NCBI GenBank assembly: GCA_016213845.1
Contig: JACQZN010000043.1
Coordinates: 1 to 38,543 of the forward strand
Reading direction: 5' to 3'
Source of the DNA: Candidatus Wallbacteria bacterium
GTDB lineage: Bacteria; Muiribacteriota; UBA6191; JACPRK01
Length of the DNA stretch: 38,543 nucleotides
Shown: positions 8,318 through 17,342 of the stretch, one piece after another
Position numbering within the stretch: position 1 is the first letter of the stretch
Layout: every line of letters starts with the position of its first letter
The notes under the pieces: generated by a model
Seen by the model: the letters and a program-made list of their open reading frames with translations, nothing else
Databases searched by the model: none
Told to the model about the DNA's origin: nothing
Translations under genes and position numbers: made by a program

Positions 8318-8381
8318 AGAAATTGGGGCAACTCGACTTGCCCCGATCTCAATCGGGGCAAGTCGAGTTGCCCCAATTTCT
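8318..8381. repeat. Perfect inverted repeat, 30-bp arms with 4-base loop
   Basis: The left arm 8318-8347 and right arm 8352-8381 are exact reverse complements, separated by CTCA. Each arm contains the core GGGGCAAGTCGAGTTGCCCC, itself nearly palindromic, which also occurs with small changes at 7427-7454. The structure lies upstream of the RAYT gene and about 95 bases before the next rightward gene. It is the kind of double-REP (REPIN-like) unit expected of RAYT elements. Confidence 0.85.
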
Positions 8382-8422
8382 GCCAGTTTCTGGCTGCCCC
8401 AATTTCTGGCTGGCGGGGGGTG

Positions 8423-8431
8423 TGGTAGGGT
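8423..8431 (+). promoter_or_regulatory. Possible extended -10 element
   Basis: TGGTAGGGT has the TGnTA core of the extended -10 elements found elsewhere in the window and would place transcription start near 8438, ahead of the gene at 8477. The match at the last positions (GGGT) is weaker than at the other sites. Confidence 0.25.
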
Positions 8432-8476
8432 GCCGCGACTTAACTGGGAGCGAATCGACTGCAGACGCGCGGACTG

Positions 8477-10918
8477 ATGGTGGTGGTGCTGCTTTCGGGC
8501 GCGAGCTTCCTCGTCTATGAGGTGAGCTGGTTCCGGATGCTTTCGCTGGCGCTCGGGGCGACCGTGACAGCTTCCACCATCGTGCTCTCGGGCTTCATGG
8601 CGGGCCTGGGCGCAGGCGCCTACTGGTTCGGGTCCCGACACTCCTCGGGCGCCCGACCGGCGCGGACAGCCTCGGCGCTGCTCGGCGCGTGCGGGCTGCT
8701 GGGCTTGCTCAGCGGTCCGGCGATCCGGCTCGGGATTCCGGCACTGCAATCGCGGCTCGTGGGGGCCGGCCTCTCCGAACACGCAGCGTCGCTGGCGGTG
8801 CTCTTCGCGAGCCTGGCGGGGCTCTTCCTGCCCGCCTTCCTGATGGGCGGGGTGCTGCCTGTGATGGCCACGCTCCTCGTCAGAGAAGACCGCGAAGTGG
8901 CTTCGATGACCGGACGCCTCTACGCCACCGAGACTTTCGGGAGCGCACTCGGGGCGCTGGCCTCCGGCTTCGTCCTCATCCGATGGCTGGGGCAAGCCAA
9001 CACGCTCTATCTTTCGGCTGCCGTGAACTTCGTCTGCGCGGCGGCGATGCTGGCACGCGAGCTTTCGCCAGGGGCGCCTCCCGGCGAGGCTGCGGCGCCC
9101 CTCTCTGAGCAGCGCCCGAGAAAGCCAGCGCGGCAGCCCGCGAGCGACGCGTTCGCCTCGCTCCTCGGCGTGGCCGCGTTCGGAGTGGCCGGTGCCGGGC
9201 TTCAAGTCGCCTGGTTTCGCATCCTGCGCATCCACCTGACCAACACGAGCTACTCGTTCTCCCTGATCACGGCCCTCAGCATCCTGGGGATCTTCGGCGG
9301 CAGCCGCTTCTTCTCCGGCAGGAAGCGGAGCGGCACGCGACGGGAGATGGCCCTGGTCCTGTTCGCCGCAGCCGCAGCGACGATTGCGGGGTGCCTGCTG
9401 CTCGTACGCATGCCCGAGCTACTGATGATTCCCCTTGCGGGCAAGCAGGATTCGCCGCTCTTGCGCATCTTCGTGATCCCGGCAGTGGCCGCCCTGCTGG
9501 TCATCCTGCCAGTGACCTTCGCTTCGGGCTATTCCTTCCCGATGGCCTGCGCACTCTACGCGCCGGGGCACAGGGCGATAGGCGGCAGCATCGGGCGCGT
9601 GTACGCCGCAAGCGCCGCGGGCGGCGCGGCCGGTCCCCTGCTCGCGGCGTTCTTCCTGATTCCTGCGAAAGGCGCGGTGCTCGGCGTCCTCTGTTTCGCC
9701 GTGCTCCTCGCCTGGGCCGGAGCCACCCTGGTCATTCAGCCCCGGCTGGCCGCAGCGAGCGCCGCGGTGTTGCTGGCCGGCATCTCCCTGCTGCCCGGCA
9801 TCCGGGTCGTGCCGCCCTCCGTTGCGAGGTATGGGAGAGAAGTCGTGAAGTACCAGGAGACCGTGGAAGGCACGTGGCTCGTGGCCGGCGGTGCGGGCCG
9901 GGGAGCAGCCGTCTCGACGTATGTGAACAACAGCGCGGTCATCGGCTCGAGCTACGACGCCGTGAAGGCCGTCAAGCTGCTCGGGCACCTGCCCTTCCTG
10001 GCCGGGCTACGAGCCCGCCGGGCACTCATCGTGGGGTTCGGAATCGGCGTGACGGCCTCTGCCGTCGCCGCGCACCCGGAAGTCGAGCGCATCGACTGTG
10101 TCGAGCTGGTCGCCGGACTCCGGGAAGCAGCCGGCTTCTACTCCGAGCTCAATGCCAACGTCCACCTGGACAGAAGACTCAGAATACTCTCGGGCGACGG
10201 CCGCCACTTTCTGCAGTCCACCGCTGAGAGTTACGACCTGATCTCGTGCGACCCGACTCACCCCGTGCTCGGCTCGGGAAGCCTCTACACCCGGGAGTAC
10301 TTCGAGCTCTGCCGCGGCCGGCTCAACTCGCGAGGAATGGTCACCCAGTACCTGCCCCTGCACAAGCTGCGCCTGGATGACTTGCTCGGCATCATCCAGA
10401 CGTTCCGCGAGGTGTTTCCGGGCGCCACCGTCTGGCTCGGGCATAGCCACGCCGTGCTGCTGGGCACCGCTCGAAAGCCGAGCATCGACTTCGCCGGATG
10501 GTCGACCCGCATTTCCTCGATGCCCCGCGATCCCTACTTCTACACCGAGCCGCACCACCTTGCCGCCTGCTTTCTGTTGGACGGTGAAGCGATCGCCCGC
10601 TTCCCGCCCGAGGTCCGGATCAACACCGACGATCACCCGCTCACGGAGTTCTTCTCGCTCTCGGCGCTCGATGAGGGCAACGCTTCGAGAAACCTGATCT
10701 GGCTCCACGACAACAGAGTCGCTGTCAACCGGGTCTTCAAGGCCTTCCCCGACCCCGACCGGATGGCGCGCTTTTCCGCCGGGAACCGGCTGTTGACCGC
10801 GGGTATCATCCGGGACCTGGCGGGTGACCGGCCCGGCTTCCGCATCAAGCTGACGGAGGCGATAGCAGCGAACCCGGAGAACGAGGAGTACCCGTTTCTG
10901 ATGAAGTATTACGAGTAG
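8477..10918 (+). CDS. Membrane-embedded spermidine-synthase-like protein
   Basis: This 813-residue protein has an N-terminal half (about 1-460) made of many hydrophobic helices, starting SGASFLVYEVSWFRMLSLAL. The C-terminal half (about 480-750) has a spermidine-synthase-type Rossmann fold. The nucleotide loop ALIVGFGIGVTA lies near 514-525, then ERIDCVELVAG, and YDLISCDPTHP at the position of the family's acidic D-P segment. Such fusions are common in environmental bacteria, but their substrate is not established; the true aminopropyltransferase signature is not fully preserved. The ATG at 8477 lacks a near ribosome binding site. GGGAG at 8446-8450 is instead spaced 8 bases before an in-frame CTG at 8459, a possible alternative start adding six residues. 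The gene is followed after 19 bases by an RNA methyltransferase gene. Confidence 0.8.
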   Translation: MVVVLLSGASFLVYEVSWFRMLSLALGATVTASTIVLSGFMAGLGAGAYWFGSRHSSGARPARTASALLGACGLLGLLSGPAIRLGIPALQSRLVGAGLSEHAASLAVLFASLAGLFLPAFLMGGVLPVMATLLVREDREVASMTGRLYATETFGSALGALASGFVLIRWLGQANTLYLSAAVNFVCAAAMLARELSPGAPPGEAAAPLSEQRPRKPARQPASDAFASLLGVAAFGVAGAGLQVAWFRILRIHLTNTSYSFSLITALSILGIFGGSRFFSGRKRSGTRREMALVLFAAAAATIAGCLLLVRMPELLMIPLAGKQDSPLLRIFVIPAVAALLVILPVTFASGYSFPMACALYAPGHRAIGGSIGRVYAASAAGGAAGPLLAAFFLIPAKGAVLGVLCFAVLLAWAGATLVIQPRLAAASAAVLLAGISLLPGIRVVPPSVARYGREVVKYQETVEGTWLVAGGAGRGAAVSTYVNNSAVIGSSYDAVKAVKLLGHLPFLAGLRARRALIVGFGIGVTASAVAAHPEVERIDCVELVAGLREAAGFYSELNANVHLDRRLRILSGDGRHFLQSTAESYDLISCDPTHPVLGSGSLYTREYFELCRGRLNSRGMVTQYLPLHKLRLDDLLGIIQTFREVFPGATVWLGHSHAVLLGTARKPSIDFAGWSTRISSMPRDPYFYTEPHHLAACFLLDGEAIARFPPEVRINTDDHPLTEFFSLSALDEGNASRNLIWLHDNRVAVNRVFKAFPDPDRMARFSAGNRLLTAGIIRDLAGDRPGFRIKLTEAIAANPENEEYPFLMKYYE

Positions 10919-10937
10919 CCGGCCTCCCAGACTCTCC

Positions 10938-11855
10938 ATGAAGACCGCATATCTGGCTCCGAGGGACTTTCTGGACGAGCTGCTGGGGGAACTGGGGGAA
11001 CAGACGCGGATCCAGGCGGTGCACGGCCGGCTGGTGGTCACGACGGGTCCTGCGGTTTCGGCCGCCTGGGCGCAGAACGTCTGGTTCGATCCGAAGGAGC
11101 TCCGCTTCGAATCGGTCGGGGGCGCGGCGCGGGCGCTCAGGAGCATCCAAAGGAGCTGGGCGCTCCATTCGGTCGTATTGCACCGACGGGCCCGACTCAT
11201 CGCGGAGAAGCTCCCGAAGGTGGGGGGGCGCAGGCTTGCCTTTCCGGCTTCGCCGCCGAGCTCGCCGATCGGCTCCTTCACCCTGCTCGAACCGGACCTG
11301 ATGCTGGCATCGGCGAACTGCTCGAGCCCTTTCCCGAACGGAGAGGTCGAGTTCGTGGAGGACCGGGAGGGGCCGGCGAGCCGGGCCTACCTGAAGCTCT
11401 GGGAAGCCCTGACACTTGCGGGAGCCCACCCGAAGCCGGGCGAGCGATGCCTGGACCTGGGGAGCAGCCCCGGCGGATGGACCTGGGCGCTGCAGCAGCT
11501 CGGCGCCCAGGTGATCAGCGTGGACAAGTCGCCGCTGGCCGATCCGATCGCGCGCCTTCCGGGCGTCTCGTTTCTGAAGCGCGACGCCTTCACCCTCACC
11601 CCCGGGGCCGTCGGTCCCGTGGACTGGCTCTTCTCGGACGTCATCTGCTACCCGCAGCGGCTGCTGGAGCTCGTGACTCGATGGCTCGATTCAGGCCTTT
11701 GCGGGAAGTTCGTCTGCACCATCAAGCTGCAGGGCAAGGCGCCAGGCGTCCAGGACCGGCACGCGATCCGATCTCTCGGCCAGATCCCCGGGTCTACCGT
11801 CCGGCACCTCTACCACAACAAGCACGAGCTCACCTGGACGCTACTGGCCGGGTGA
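10938..11855 (+). CDS. RlmM-like 2'-O-ribose RNA methyltransferase
   Basis: This 305-residue protein has an N-terminal region of about 150 residues followed by an FtsJ/RrmJ-type methyltransferase domain. The SAM loop LDLGSSPGGWTWAL starts near residue 171. The catalytic K-D-K-E set is represented by the FSDVICYP aspartate, the CTIKLQGK lysine near 262 and the HNKHELTW glutamate near the C-terminus. This layout matches RlmM (YgdE), which methylates the ribose of C2498 in 23S rRNA. Enterobacterial RlmM is longer (about 366 residues) with a THUMP-like N-terminus, so the exact target is not certain. The gene is close behind the spermidine-synthase-like gene and may be co-transcribed with it. No strong ribosome binding site is visible. 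Confidence 0.75.
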   Translation: MKTAYLAPRDFLDELLGELGEQTRIQAVHGRLVVTTGPAVSAAWAQNVWFDPKELRFESVGGAARALRSIQRSWALHSVVLHRRARLIAEKLPKVGGRRLAFPASPPSSPIGSFTLLEPDLMLASANCSSPFPNGEVEFVEDREGPASRAYLKLWEALTLAGAHPKPGERCLDLGSSPGGWTWALQQLGAQVISVDKSPLADPIARLPGVSFLKRDAFTLTPGAVGPVDWLFSDVICYPQRLLELVTRWLDSGLCGKFVCTIKLQGKAPGVQDRHAIRSLGQIPGSTVRHLYHNKHELTWTLLAG

Positions 11856-11868
11856 GGCCGGCCGATTC

Positions 11869-11883
11869 GGCGTGCTTCACGCC
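11869..11883 (+). terminator. Short GC-rich hairpin after the methyltransferase gene
   Basis: GGCGTG at 11869-11874 pairs perfectly with CACGCC at 11878-11883 around a CTT loop, 14 bases after the stop codon. No T-tract follows, so termination is only suggested by position. Confidence 0.25.
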
Positions 11884-11938
11884 AAGATGCTGCACGGTGA
11901 AGTGCCGCCCTGCGCATCCCCGCCGCAGTGTCGATGCG

Positions 11939-11947
11939 TGATAGACT
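11939..11947 (+). promoter_or_regulatory. Possible extended -10 element
   Basis: TGATAGACT fits TGnTAnnCT. It lies inside the longest possible reading frame of the next gene. If it is used, translation must start at the ATG at 12012, not at 11928 or 11934. The weak GC3 bias between 11934 and 12011 agrees with that. Confidence 0.3.
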
Positions 11948-12011
11948 GGAGATCGAAGTCGCAAGAGTCAGCGCAGCGTCGCCGAACGCATGCGAGGGGC
12001 TCCTGGACCCG

Positions 12012-12923
12012 ATGAGGTCCCCCTCCTTGAGTAACCCAAAATCCCGCAAGCCGCTGCCCCACGGCAGACTCTCGGCCGAGATCATCGAGAGCATCTGCGC
12101 CGCCGTGGCGCTGGAGGCCGAAGACGAGCTGGGCTCTTCCCGAGCCTGGGAAGACTGGGTTCGGTCCGCGGCAGACGACTGGAGCAGCAAGTACAAGACA
12201 GCCGTTCTCGGGGGAGCACTCTCGAAAAATGCCCTTCGGGATGCCGCGGCTTCCGCGCGGGATTGCGCAGTGTCACTGGCCAAGCAGTGGGCCGTGGATT
12301 GCTGCGCGTCGCGGTGTGAGGCCGTGCTGGGCGCCCTGCCCTCGCGCGAGGACTACGGCGAGCAAGCGCGGGCGCTTGCCTCGAAGGCGGAGGCGCAGGC
12401 ATCCGGCGGACACTCCGATGAAGACCGCTCCCCTGATGCTGCAGGCTCGACGAACTCATCCCTCGAAGCGGCCGTCCACTCCTCCACCGAGTCCGCTCTT
12501 CGGAACCGGTGCGCGCTGGATCTGGCCGCAAGCCTGAAGCCCGGCTCCGGCGGCCGAGGTGTTCCCGCGACGCGGCAGTCGTGGCAGGAGCTGTTCGTCG
12601 CCGATGCGATGCGCTCCATGGCCCACGTGCGTTCGGTCGTCGTCGTGACGGCCCTGACGGTCGTGCAGGAGACCGCCGCCGAGCGCGCGCGCGCCCTTGT
12701 GGACACGCTCTCCCGGCGTCTGGCGATGGACTGCCTTTGCGGGCGACTTGGCGAGACTCTCCACGAGGTGCACGCAGCGGCAGCGGGCGACGTGAGCTCC
12801 AAGGATGCGCCCGGCGGCCCTTCGTCGATGTCGGGAGGCATGTTCTGGCGCGAGATCGCCAGGGATGCCGCCAAGACCTTGAACCGCGAAGGCGTGAGAC
12901 GGCTCATCGCCCGTCACGTCTGA
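12012..12923 (+). CDS. Hypothetical alanine-rich protein
   Basis: This 303-residue frame shows the GC-rich third positions expected of coding DNA here. There is no signal peptide or membrane helix. The protein is rich in Ala, Ser, Arg and Glu and appears mostly helical, with a flexible Ser/Gly/Asp segment near residues 125-180. I recognise no domain. The start is uncertain. The ATG at 12012 has GAGGGG at 11994-11999 (spacing a little long) and a promoter-like element upstream. The frame can also start at GTG 11928 or ATG 11934, giving up to 331 residues. The antisense frame at 12353-12907 is shorter and has worse codon bias. The gene stands alone between the methyltransferase and the ABC exporter operon. 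Confidence 0.55.
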   Translation: MRSPSLSNPKSRKPLPHGRLSAEIIESICAAVALEAEDELGSSRAWEDWVRSAADDWSSKYKTAVLGGALSKNALRDAAASARDCAVSLAKQWAVDCCASRCEAVLGALPSREDYGEQARALASKAEAQASGGHSDEDRSPDAAGSTNSSLEAAVHSSTESALRNRCALDLAASLKPGSGGRGVPATRQSWQELFVADAMRSMAHVRSVVVVTALTVVQETAAERARALVDTLSRRLAMDCLCGRLGETLHEVHAAAAGDVSSKDAPGGPSSMSGGMFWREIARDAAKTLNREGVRRLIARHV

Positions 12924-13009
12924 GATCGGCACTCACTTTGCGGAGCGGCGGCCCGCCCTCGAGAACCCGCCTTGCCCCCGCCTCCCGGGTACTGTGAGCC
13001 GGAGCGGAA

Positions 13010-13018
13010 TGCTACCCT
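13010..13018 (+). promoter_or_regulatory. Extended -10 element six bases before a GTG start (leaderless)
   Basis: TGCTACCCT is followed by six bases and then the GTG at 13025. This spacing puts the transcription start at or next to the start codon. No ribosome binding site is present, consistent with a leaderless message. The same arrangement occurs before the genes starting at 18341 and 26628. Confidence 0.5.
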
Positions 13019-13024
13019 CCGGGC

Positions 13025-13741
13025 GTGCCTCAGCCTCGAACGCCCGTCTTCGTGGCCCGCTCGCTCGCCAAGATTTACCGGATGGGCGAGGTGGAAGTGC
13101 ATGCGCTGCGTGGCGTCGACGTGGATCTCTATCGCGGCGAACTGGCCGTCCTGCTGGGCCCTTCCGGAAGCGGCAAGTCCACGCTGCTCAACATCCTGGG
13201 CGGTTTGGACGTCCCCACCACCGGCAGCGTGACGTACCAGGGACGCGAGCTCTCGGCCTGCGATCAGGACGAGCTGACCCTGTACCGGCGCGCCCACGTC
13301 GGCTTCGTGTTCCAGTTCTACAATCTCATCCCGAGCCTCACGGCGCTGGAGAACACAGCCCTGGTGACGGAGATCGCGGACAACCCACTCGCCCCCGAGG
13401 AAGCGCTGGAGCTGGTCGGACTATCGGAGCGCCGGGATCACTTTCCGTCCCAGATGTCGGGCGGCGAGCAGCAGCGCGTGGCTATCGCACGCGCGGTGGC
13501 GAAGCGCCCTGACGTGCTGCTCTGCGACGAGCCGACGGGCGCGCTCGACATCACGACCGGCATCCGCGTGCTCGAAGTGCTCGAGCGGATCAACCGCGAG
13601 CTTGGGACGACGACCGCGGTGATCACGCACAACGCCACGATCGCCTCGATGGCAGACCGGGTCATCCACCTCCACGACGGCCGGATTGCGCGGGTCGACG
13701 TCAACACGGCGAAGCGTCCGGCGCGGGAGCTCGAGTGGTGA
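13025..13741 (+). CDS. ABC transporter ATP-binding protein (LolD/MacB type)
   Basis: This 238-residue ATPase has all core motifs: Walker A GPSGSGKS at 45-52, Q-loop in [17 protein letters not shown], signature SGGEQ at 145-149, Walker B DVLLCDEP at 163-170 and the switch histidine in VITHN. The [15 protein letters not shown] segment and the partner permease type place it in the LolD/MacB family (type VII ABC systems), which moves substrates or does mechanical work in the periplasm. The GTG at 13025 is needed to keep the first strand of the domain ([14 protein letters not shown]). It is the first gene of a three-gene operon and its stop overlaps the permease start. Confidence 0.92.
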   Translation: MPQPRTPVFVARSLAKIYRMGEVEVHALRGVDVDLYRGELAVLLGPSGSGKSTLLNILGGLDVPTTGSVTYQGRELSACDQDELTLYRRAHVGFVFQFYNLIPSLTALENTALVTEIADNPLAPEEALELVGLSERRDHFPSQMSGGEQQRVAIARAVAKRPDVLLCDEPTGALDITTGIRVLEVLERINRELGTTTAVITHNATIASMADRVIHLHDGRIARVDVNTAKRPARELEW

Positions 13742-16101
13742 GAGCGCTCGATCGCAAGCTCTTGCGCGACCTCTGGCGGATGAAGGGCCAGGCGGCCGCA
13801 ATCGCGGCGGTGATGGCGTGCGGCGTGGCGGTCTACGTGATGGCGCTCACCACGCTCGATTCGCTCACTTCGGCCCGCGCCGCCTACTACGAGCGCTATC
13901 GCTTCGCCGACCTCTTCGCGCATGTGAAACGGGCGCCGATGGCGCTGGTGCCGCGCGTCCGGGCGATCCCCGGAATCCAATGGGTCCAGCCTCGCGTCAC
14001 GGCGACCGTGCCGCTGGACCTGCCCGGCCTGAGCGAGCCGGCAGCAGCGCGCCTGGTCGGCGTCCCGGAGCACCGCCCCCCGGACGTGAACGGGCTGGTG
14101 CTGCGCGCCGGGGGCTATCTCGAACCGGGCCGCCCAGGCCAGGTGATCATCAGCGAGAGCTTCGCGCAAGCGCACTCCATCGGCCCAGGGAACAGCGTCA
14201 CTGCCGTCCTGAACGGCCGCAAGCGCCGACTGGACGTCGTCGGCGTGGCCCTCTCTCCTGAATTCATCTTCCAGGTCCGGGAGGGCGAGTTCGTCCCCGA
14301 CAACAAGCGCTATGGCGTCTTCTGGGTAGGACAGACCGAGCTGGCCGCCGCCTTCGACCTGACCGGCTCCTTCAACGACCTGGCCATCACGCTTGCCCCA
14401 GGCGCCTCGGCCCCCGAGGTGATGCGTAGACTCGACTCGCTGCTGGCCCCGCACGGGGGCGTCGGCGCCACCGACCGCGATGACCAGCTCTCGCACAAGA
14501 TCCTCTCCGACGAGATGCGCAACCTGGGCGCGATGGCCTTCGTCACACCTGCCATCTTTCTGGCCGTCGCGGCGTTCATGGTCAACGTGGTCCTCAACCG
14601 CCTGATCGCCACGCAGCGGGAGCAGATCGCCGTGCTGAAGGCGTTCGGCTACTCGCGCGCGCAGGTCGTCCTGCACTACCTGGAGATGGTGCTGGTCATC
14701 GTGGTGCTGGGTGTCGCCTTGGGCTGCGTGGCCGGGGGGTGGCTGGGCGGGCACCTGACGCAGCTCTACAAGCAGTTCTACCGCTTCCCATCCGTGGACT
14801 ATCGCATGGACCCCGGAATCGCGGGCGCCGCGCTCGTGATCGCTGCGGCAGCCGCGGTGCTCGGGATGCTGATGGCGCTGAAGCGGGCGATGGACTTGCC
14901 GCCCGCCGAAGCGATGAGGCCCGAGCCGCCAGCCAGCTACGAACCGACCCTCGTGGAGCGGCTGGGGCTGGGGCGGAGCCTGTCCCAGGCGCTGCGCATG
15001 GTCCTCAGGGAGATCGAGCGGCGCCCATTGCGCGCCGCGATCTCGACCCTGGGGACCTCGCTTGCGGTGGCAGTGTTCGTCCTGGGGACCTGCGGGGCCG
15101 ACACGATCGCTTACGTGATGGACACGCTCTTCGAGCAGAGCCAGCGCCATGAGATCACGCTCTTCTTCGTGGAGCCCGTCGCCGATTCTGCGCTCTACGA
15201 CATCAAGTCCATCGCAGGCGTGGTCGACTGCGAGCCGGTACGCGTCGTGAGCGCCCGATTTCGCAATGGTCACCACAGGCGGTTGGCCGCCGTGCAGGGG
15301 CTCTCCGAGCGGCGCTTCTGGCACCGGCTCATCGACCAGGAAGGCCGGGAGATTGACCTGCCTCCGGAAGGTATCGTCCTCTCTGCCGCGCTTGGGCGGG
15401 CGCTGGGGGTGGAGGCCGGAGACACCGTCGAGGTCGAGCTCCTCCACGGCCGGCGGACGACAGCGCGCGTGCCGGTGCGCGGACTGGCGGAGGACTTGAT
15501 GGGATTGCAGGCCTACATGCGCATCGAGGCGCTCAACCGTCTGATGCGCGAGGGATCGCTCATCTCCGGCGCCTACGTCGCCGTCGATCCCGCAGCCGCC
15601 GGGCCGGTGTACGAAAAGCTCAAGAACAGCCCGCGCGTGGCCTCGGTGGCGGCCAAGAGCATCGCGGTGAAGAACTTCGACGACATCATGGCCGAGAACA
15701 TGCGGATCATGCGGTTCTTCAACATTCTCTTCGCCAGCATCATCGCGGTGGGCGTCGTCTACAACATGGCGCAGATCACGCTCGCGGAGCGGAAGCGCGA
15801 ACTGGCGACCATGCGCGTGCTGGGACTGACGCGGGCCGAGACGTCGTTCGTGCTGCTGGGAGAGGTCTGGGCGCTGGCGGTAGCGGCAGTGCCGTTCGGG
15901 CTGATCCTGGGGCACTGGTTCAGCAAGGTGCTGATCGAGTCGATGTCGACGGAGACGCTGCGCTTCCCGTTCGTGCTTGCGCGGGCGACGTACGCGCAGG
16001 CGGTGGCGGTCGTTCTGCTCGCCTCGCTCGCCAGCGGGCTGCTGGTGCGCCGGGGGATCGACAAACTGGACCTGGTCGCCGTGCTGAAGGCGCCGGAGTG
16101 A
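13738..16101 (+). CDS. ABC transporter permease with two FtsX-type modules
   Basis: This 787-residue membrane protein has an N-terminal helix (about 20-43), a periplasmic region of about 230 residues, and a first FtsX module ([20 protein letters not shown], then [11 protein letters not shown]). A second half follows with its own periplasmic region and FtsX module ([18 protein letters not shown], then [10 protein letters not shown]), so it looks like a duplicated half-permease in one chain. The start is the GTG at 13738, which overlaps the ATPase stop as GTGA, a sign of translational coupling; a GTG three bases earlier is also possible. With the ATPase and the HlyD-type adaptor it would form an efflux or lipid/peptide export system across the envelope. 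The exported substrate is unknown. Confidence 0.9.
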   Translation: MRALDRKLLRDLWRMKGQAAAIAAVMACGVAVYVMALTTLDSLTSARAAYYERYRFADLFAHVKRAPMALVPRVRAIPGIQWVQPRVTATVPLDLPGLSEPAAARLVGVPEHRPPDVNGLVLRAGGYLEPGRPGQVIISESFAQAHSIGPGNSVTAVLNGRKRRLDVVGVALSPEFIFQVREGEFVPDNKRYGVFWVGQTELAAAFDLTGSFNDLAITLAPGASAPEVMRRLDSLLAPHGGVGATDRDDQLSHKILSDEMRNLGAMAFVTPAIFLAVAAFMVNVVLNRLIATQREQIAVLKAFGYSRAQVVLHYLEMVLVIVVLGVALGCVAGGWLGGHLTQLYKQFYRFPSVDYRMDPGIAGAALVIAAAAAVLGMLMALKRAMDLPPAEAMRPEPPASYEPTLVERLGLGRSLSQALRMVLREIERRPLRAAISTLGTSLAVAVFVLGTCGADTIAYVMDTLFEQSQRHEITLFFVEPVADSALYDIKSIAGVVDCEPVRVVSARFRNGHHRRLAAVQGLSERRFWHRLIDQEGREIDLPPEGIVLSAALGRALGVEAGDTVEVELLHGRRTTARVPVRGLAEDLMGLQAYMRIEALNRLMREGSLISGAYVAVDPAAAGPVYEKLKNSPRVASVAAKSIAVKNFDDIMAENMRIMRFFNILFASIIAVGVVYNMAQITLAERKRELATMRVLGLTRAETSFVLLGEVWALAVAAVPFGLILGHWFSKVLIESMSTETLRFPFVLARATYAQAVAVVLLASLASGLLVRRGIDKLDLVAVLKAPE

Positions 16102-16105
16102 ACCG

Positions 16106-17305
16106 ATGAAAATCACGCTCACGAAGTTGCTGGTCGGGCTGTTCGCGCTCGCAGTGGTCGGCGCCGTCGCGCACGGCCTTCGTCCGGTTCCGGTCGAAGT
16201 GGACCTGGTCGAGGTCGGCCGCGGGGAGCTGGTGGTCACGGTGGACGAGGATGGCAAGACACGCGTCCGGGACCGCTACACGGTCTCGGCGCCTGTAGCC
16301 GGCCGGCTGCGACGGGTGCTGTTGCGCCCTGGGGATCGGGTGGCAGCCGGGCAGACCGTGCTGGCCGTGCTGGAACCTCGAGAGCCCGAGCTTCTCGACG
16401 CCCGGACGCGGGCGCAGGCCGAGGCCCGTGTGAGGGTAGCCGAAGCCGCCGTGCAGCGGGCGGCGGCGGGACTGGAGCGAGGCAAGGTACAGCACGCGTT
16501 TGCGCTGGCCGAGCTGGAAAGGACTGAAAGGCTCCGGCGAGGCAAGAGCACTTCCGCGGGCGACGTGGATCGGGCCAGGGAGGCGGCGCGGCTGGCCGAG
16601 CAGGACGCTCGGGCTGCCCGTTTCGCGGCGAAGGTCGCCGAGTTCGAGCTCTTGCAGGCCAGGGCCGCCCTGATGCCCGAGCCCAGTCAGGCTGCGAGGC
16701 CGCTCGAGCTGCGCTCGCCAATCGACGGGACGGTGCTGCGCGTGTTTCAGGAAAGCGAGACCGTGCTGGGACCGGAGACTCGCCTTATGGAGCTCGCGGA
16801 GCTGGAGCGGCTGGAGGTGGAGATCGACGTGCTTTCGAGCGACGGGGCGCGCATTGCGACGGGCGCGCGCGTGATGCTGGACCACTGGGGCGGACCGACT
16901 CTCGCGGCACGCGTGCGACGGGTGGAGCCCTCGGCCTTCACGAAGGTCTCCGCCCTGGGGGTCGAAGAGCAGCGTGTGAACGTGATCGCGGACCTGGTAG
17001 ACCCGCCGGCGAAACGAGCGGGTATGGGCGACGGGTTCCGGGTGGACGCGCGCATCGTGCTCTCCGAAGACCAGGACGTGTTGAAGGCGCCGACGAGCGC
17101 GCTCTTTCGGGACGCGGGCAAGTGGGCAGCGTTCGTGTTCGAGGCGGGAAAGGCGCGGAGGCGGATGCTCGAGGTGGGGAGATCCACCGCGCTGGAAGCC
17201 GAGGTCCTGGGCGGTCTCGCGCAGGGCGAGCGCGTCATCGTCCACCCCGGCGATCGCGTCAAGGACGGCGCCGAAGTCGTGGAGCGGCCGGGCGCAGTCC
17301 GTTGA
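16106..17305 (+). CDS. HlyD/RND-type periplasmic adaptor (membrane fusion protein)
   Basis: This 399-residue protein has an N-terminal membrane anchor (residues 4-24). A split biotinyl-lipoyl domain follows (VSAPVAGRLRRVLLRPGDRV and, after the hairpin, ELRSPIDGTVLRVFQESETV). Between them is a long Ala/Glu/Arg-rich coiled-coil hairpin (about 90-190). A beta-barrel and membrane-proximal domain follow (EIDVLSSDGARIATGARV...; KAPTSALFRD). The protein links the inner-membrane permease to an outer-membrane channel. It starts 4 bases after the permease stop and ends the operon. No TolC-type channel gene is present here, so a channel encoded elsewhere is likely shared. Confidence 0.92.
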   Translation: MKITLTKLLVGLFALAVVGAVAHGLRPVPVEVDLVEVGRGELVVTVDEDGKTRVRDRYTVSAPVAGRLRRVLLRPGDRVAAGQTVLAVLEPREPELLDARTRAQAEARVRVAEAAVQRAAAGLERGKVQHAFALAELERTERLRRGKSTSAGDVDRAREAARLAEQDARAARFAAKVAEFELLQARAALMPEPSQAARPLELRSPIDGTVLRVFQESETVLGPETRLMELAELERLEVEIDVLSSDGARIATGARVMLDHWGGPTLAARVRRVEPSAFTKVSALGVEEQRVNVIADLVDPPAKRAGMGDGFRVDARIVLSEDQDVLKAPTSALFRDAGKWAAFVFEAGKARRRMLEVGRSTALEAEVLGGLAQGERVIVHPGDRVKDGAEVVERPGAVR

Positions 17306-17321
17306 GCCTTCTGCCTGCAAT

Positions 17322-17336
17322 CCCGGGCCACCCGGG
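17322..17336. terminator. Hairpin between convergent genes, possible two-way terminator
   Basis: CCCGGG at 17322-17327 and CCCGGG at 17331-17336 pair around CCA in the 37-base gap between the convergent adaptor and hydrolase genes. There is no T-tract; the call rests on position and stem only. Confidence 0.3.
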
Positions 17337-17342
17337 CTGCGC

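Larger units (their letters stand above)
7427..8405 (-). mobile_element. RAYT (REP-associated tyrosine transposase) element with palindromic ends
   Basis: A Y1-transposase gene is bracketed by two copies of the same near-palindromic core. At the left, 7427-7454 forms an imperfect hairpin (AATAGGG...CCCCTATT, loop CTCGAC) that overlaps the transposase stop. At the right, 8318-8381 holds two inverted copies of the core GGGGCAAGTCGAGTTGCCCC with longer arms. Further pieces of the flank (TTTCTGGCTG, 8387-8396 and 8403-8412) extend the right end. Exact insertion ends and target site are not defined by the sequence alone. Confidence 0.65.

Noticed and set aside
13438..16257. 939-residue minus-strand frame
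   Set aside because: It runs antisense to the ABC ATPase and permease genes, which have full motif sets; long antisense frames are expected in GC-rich DNA.
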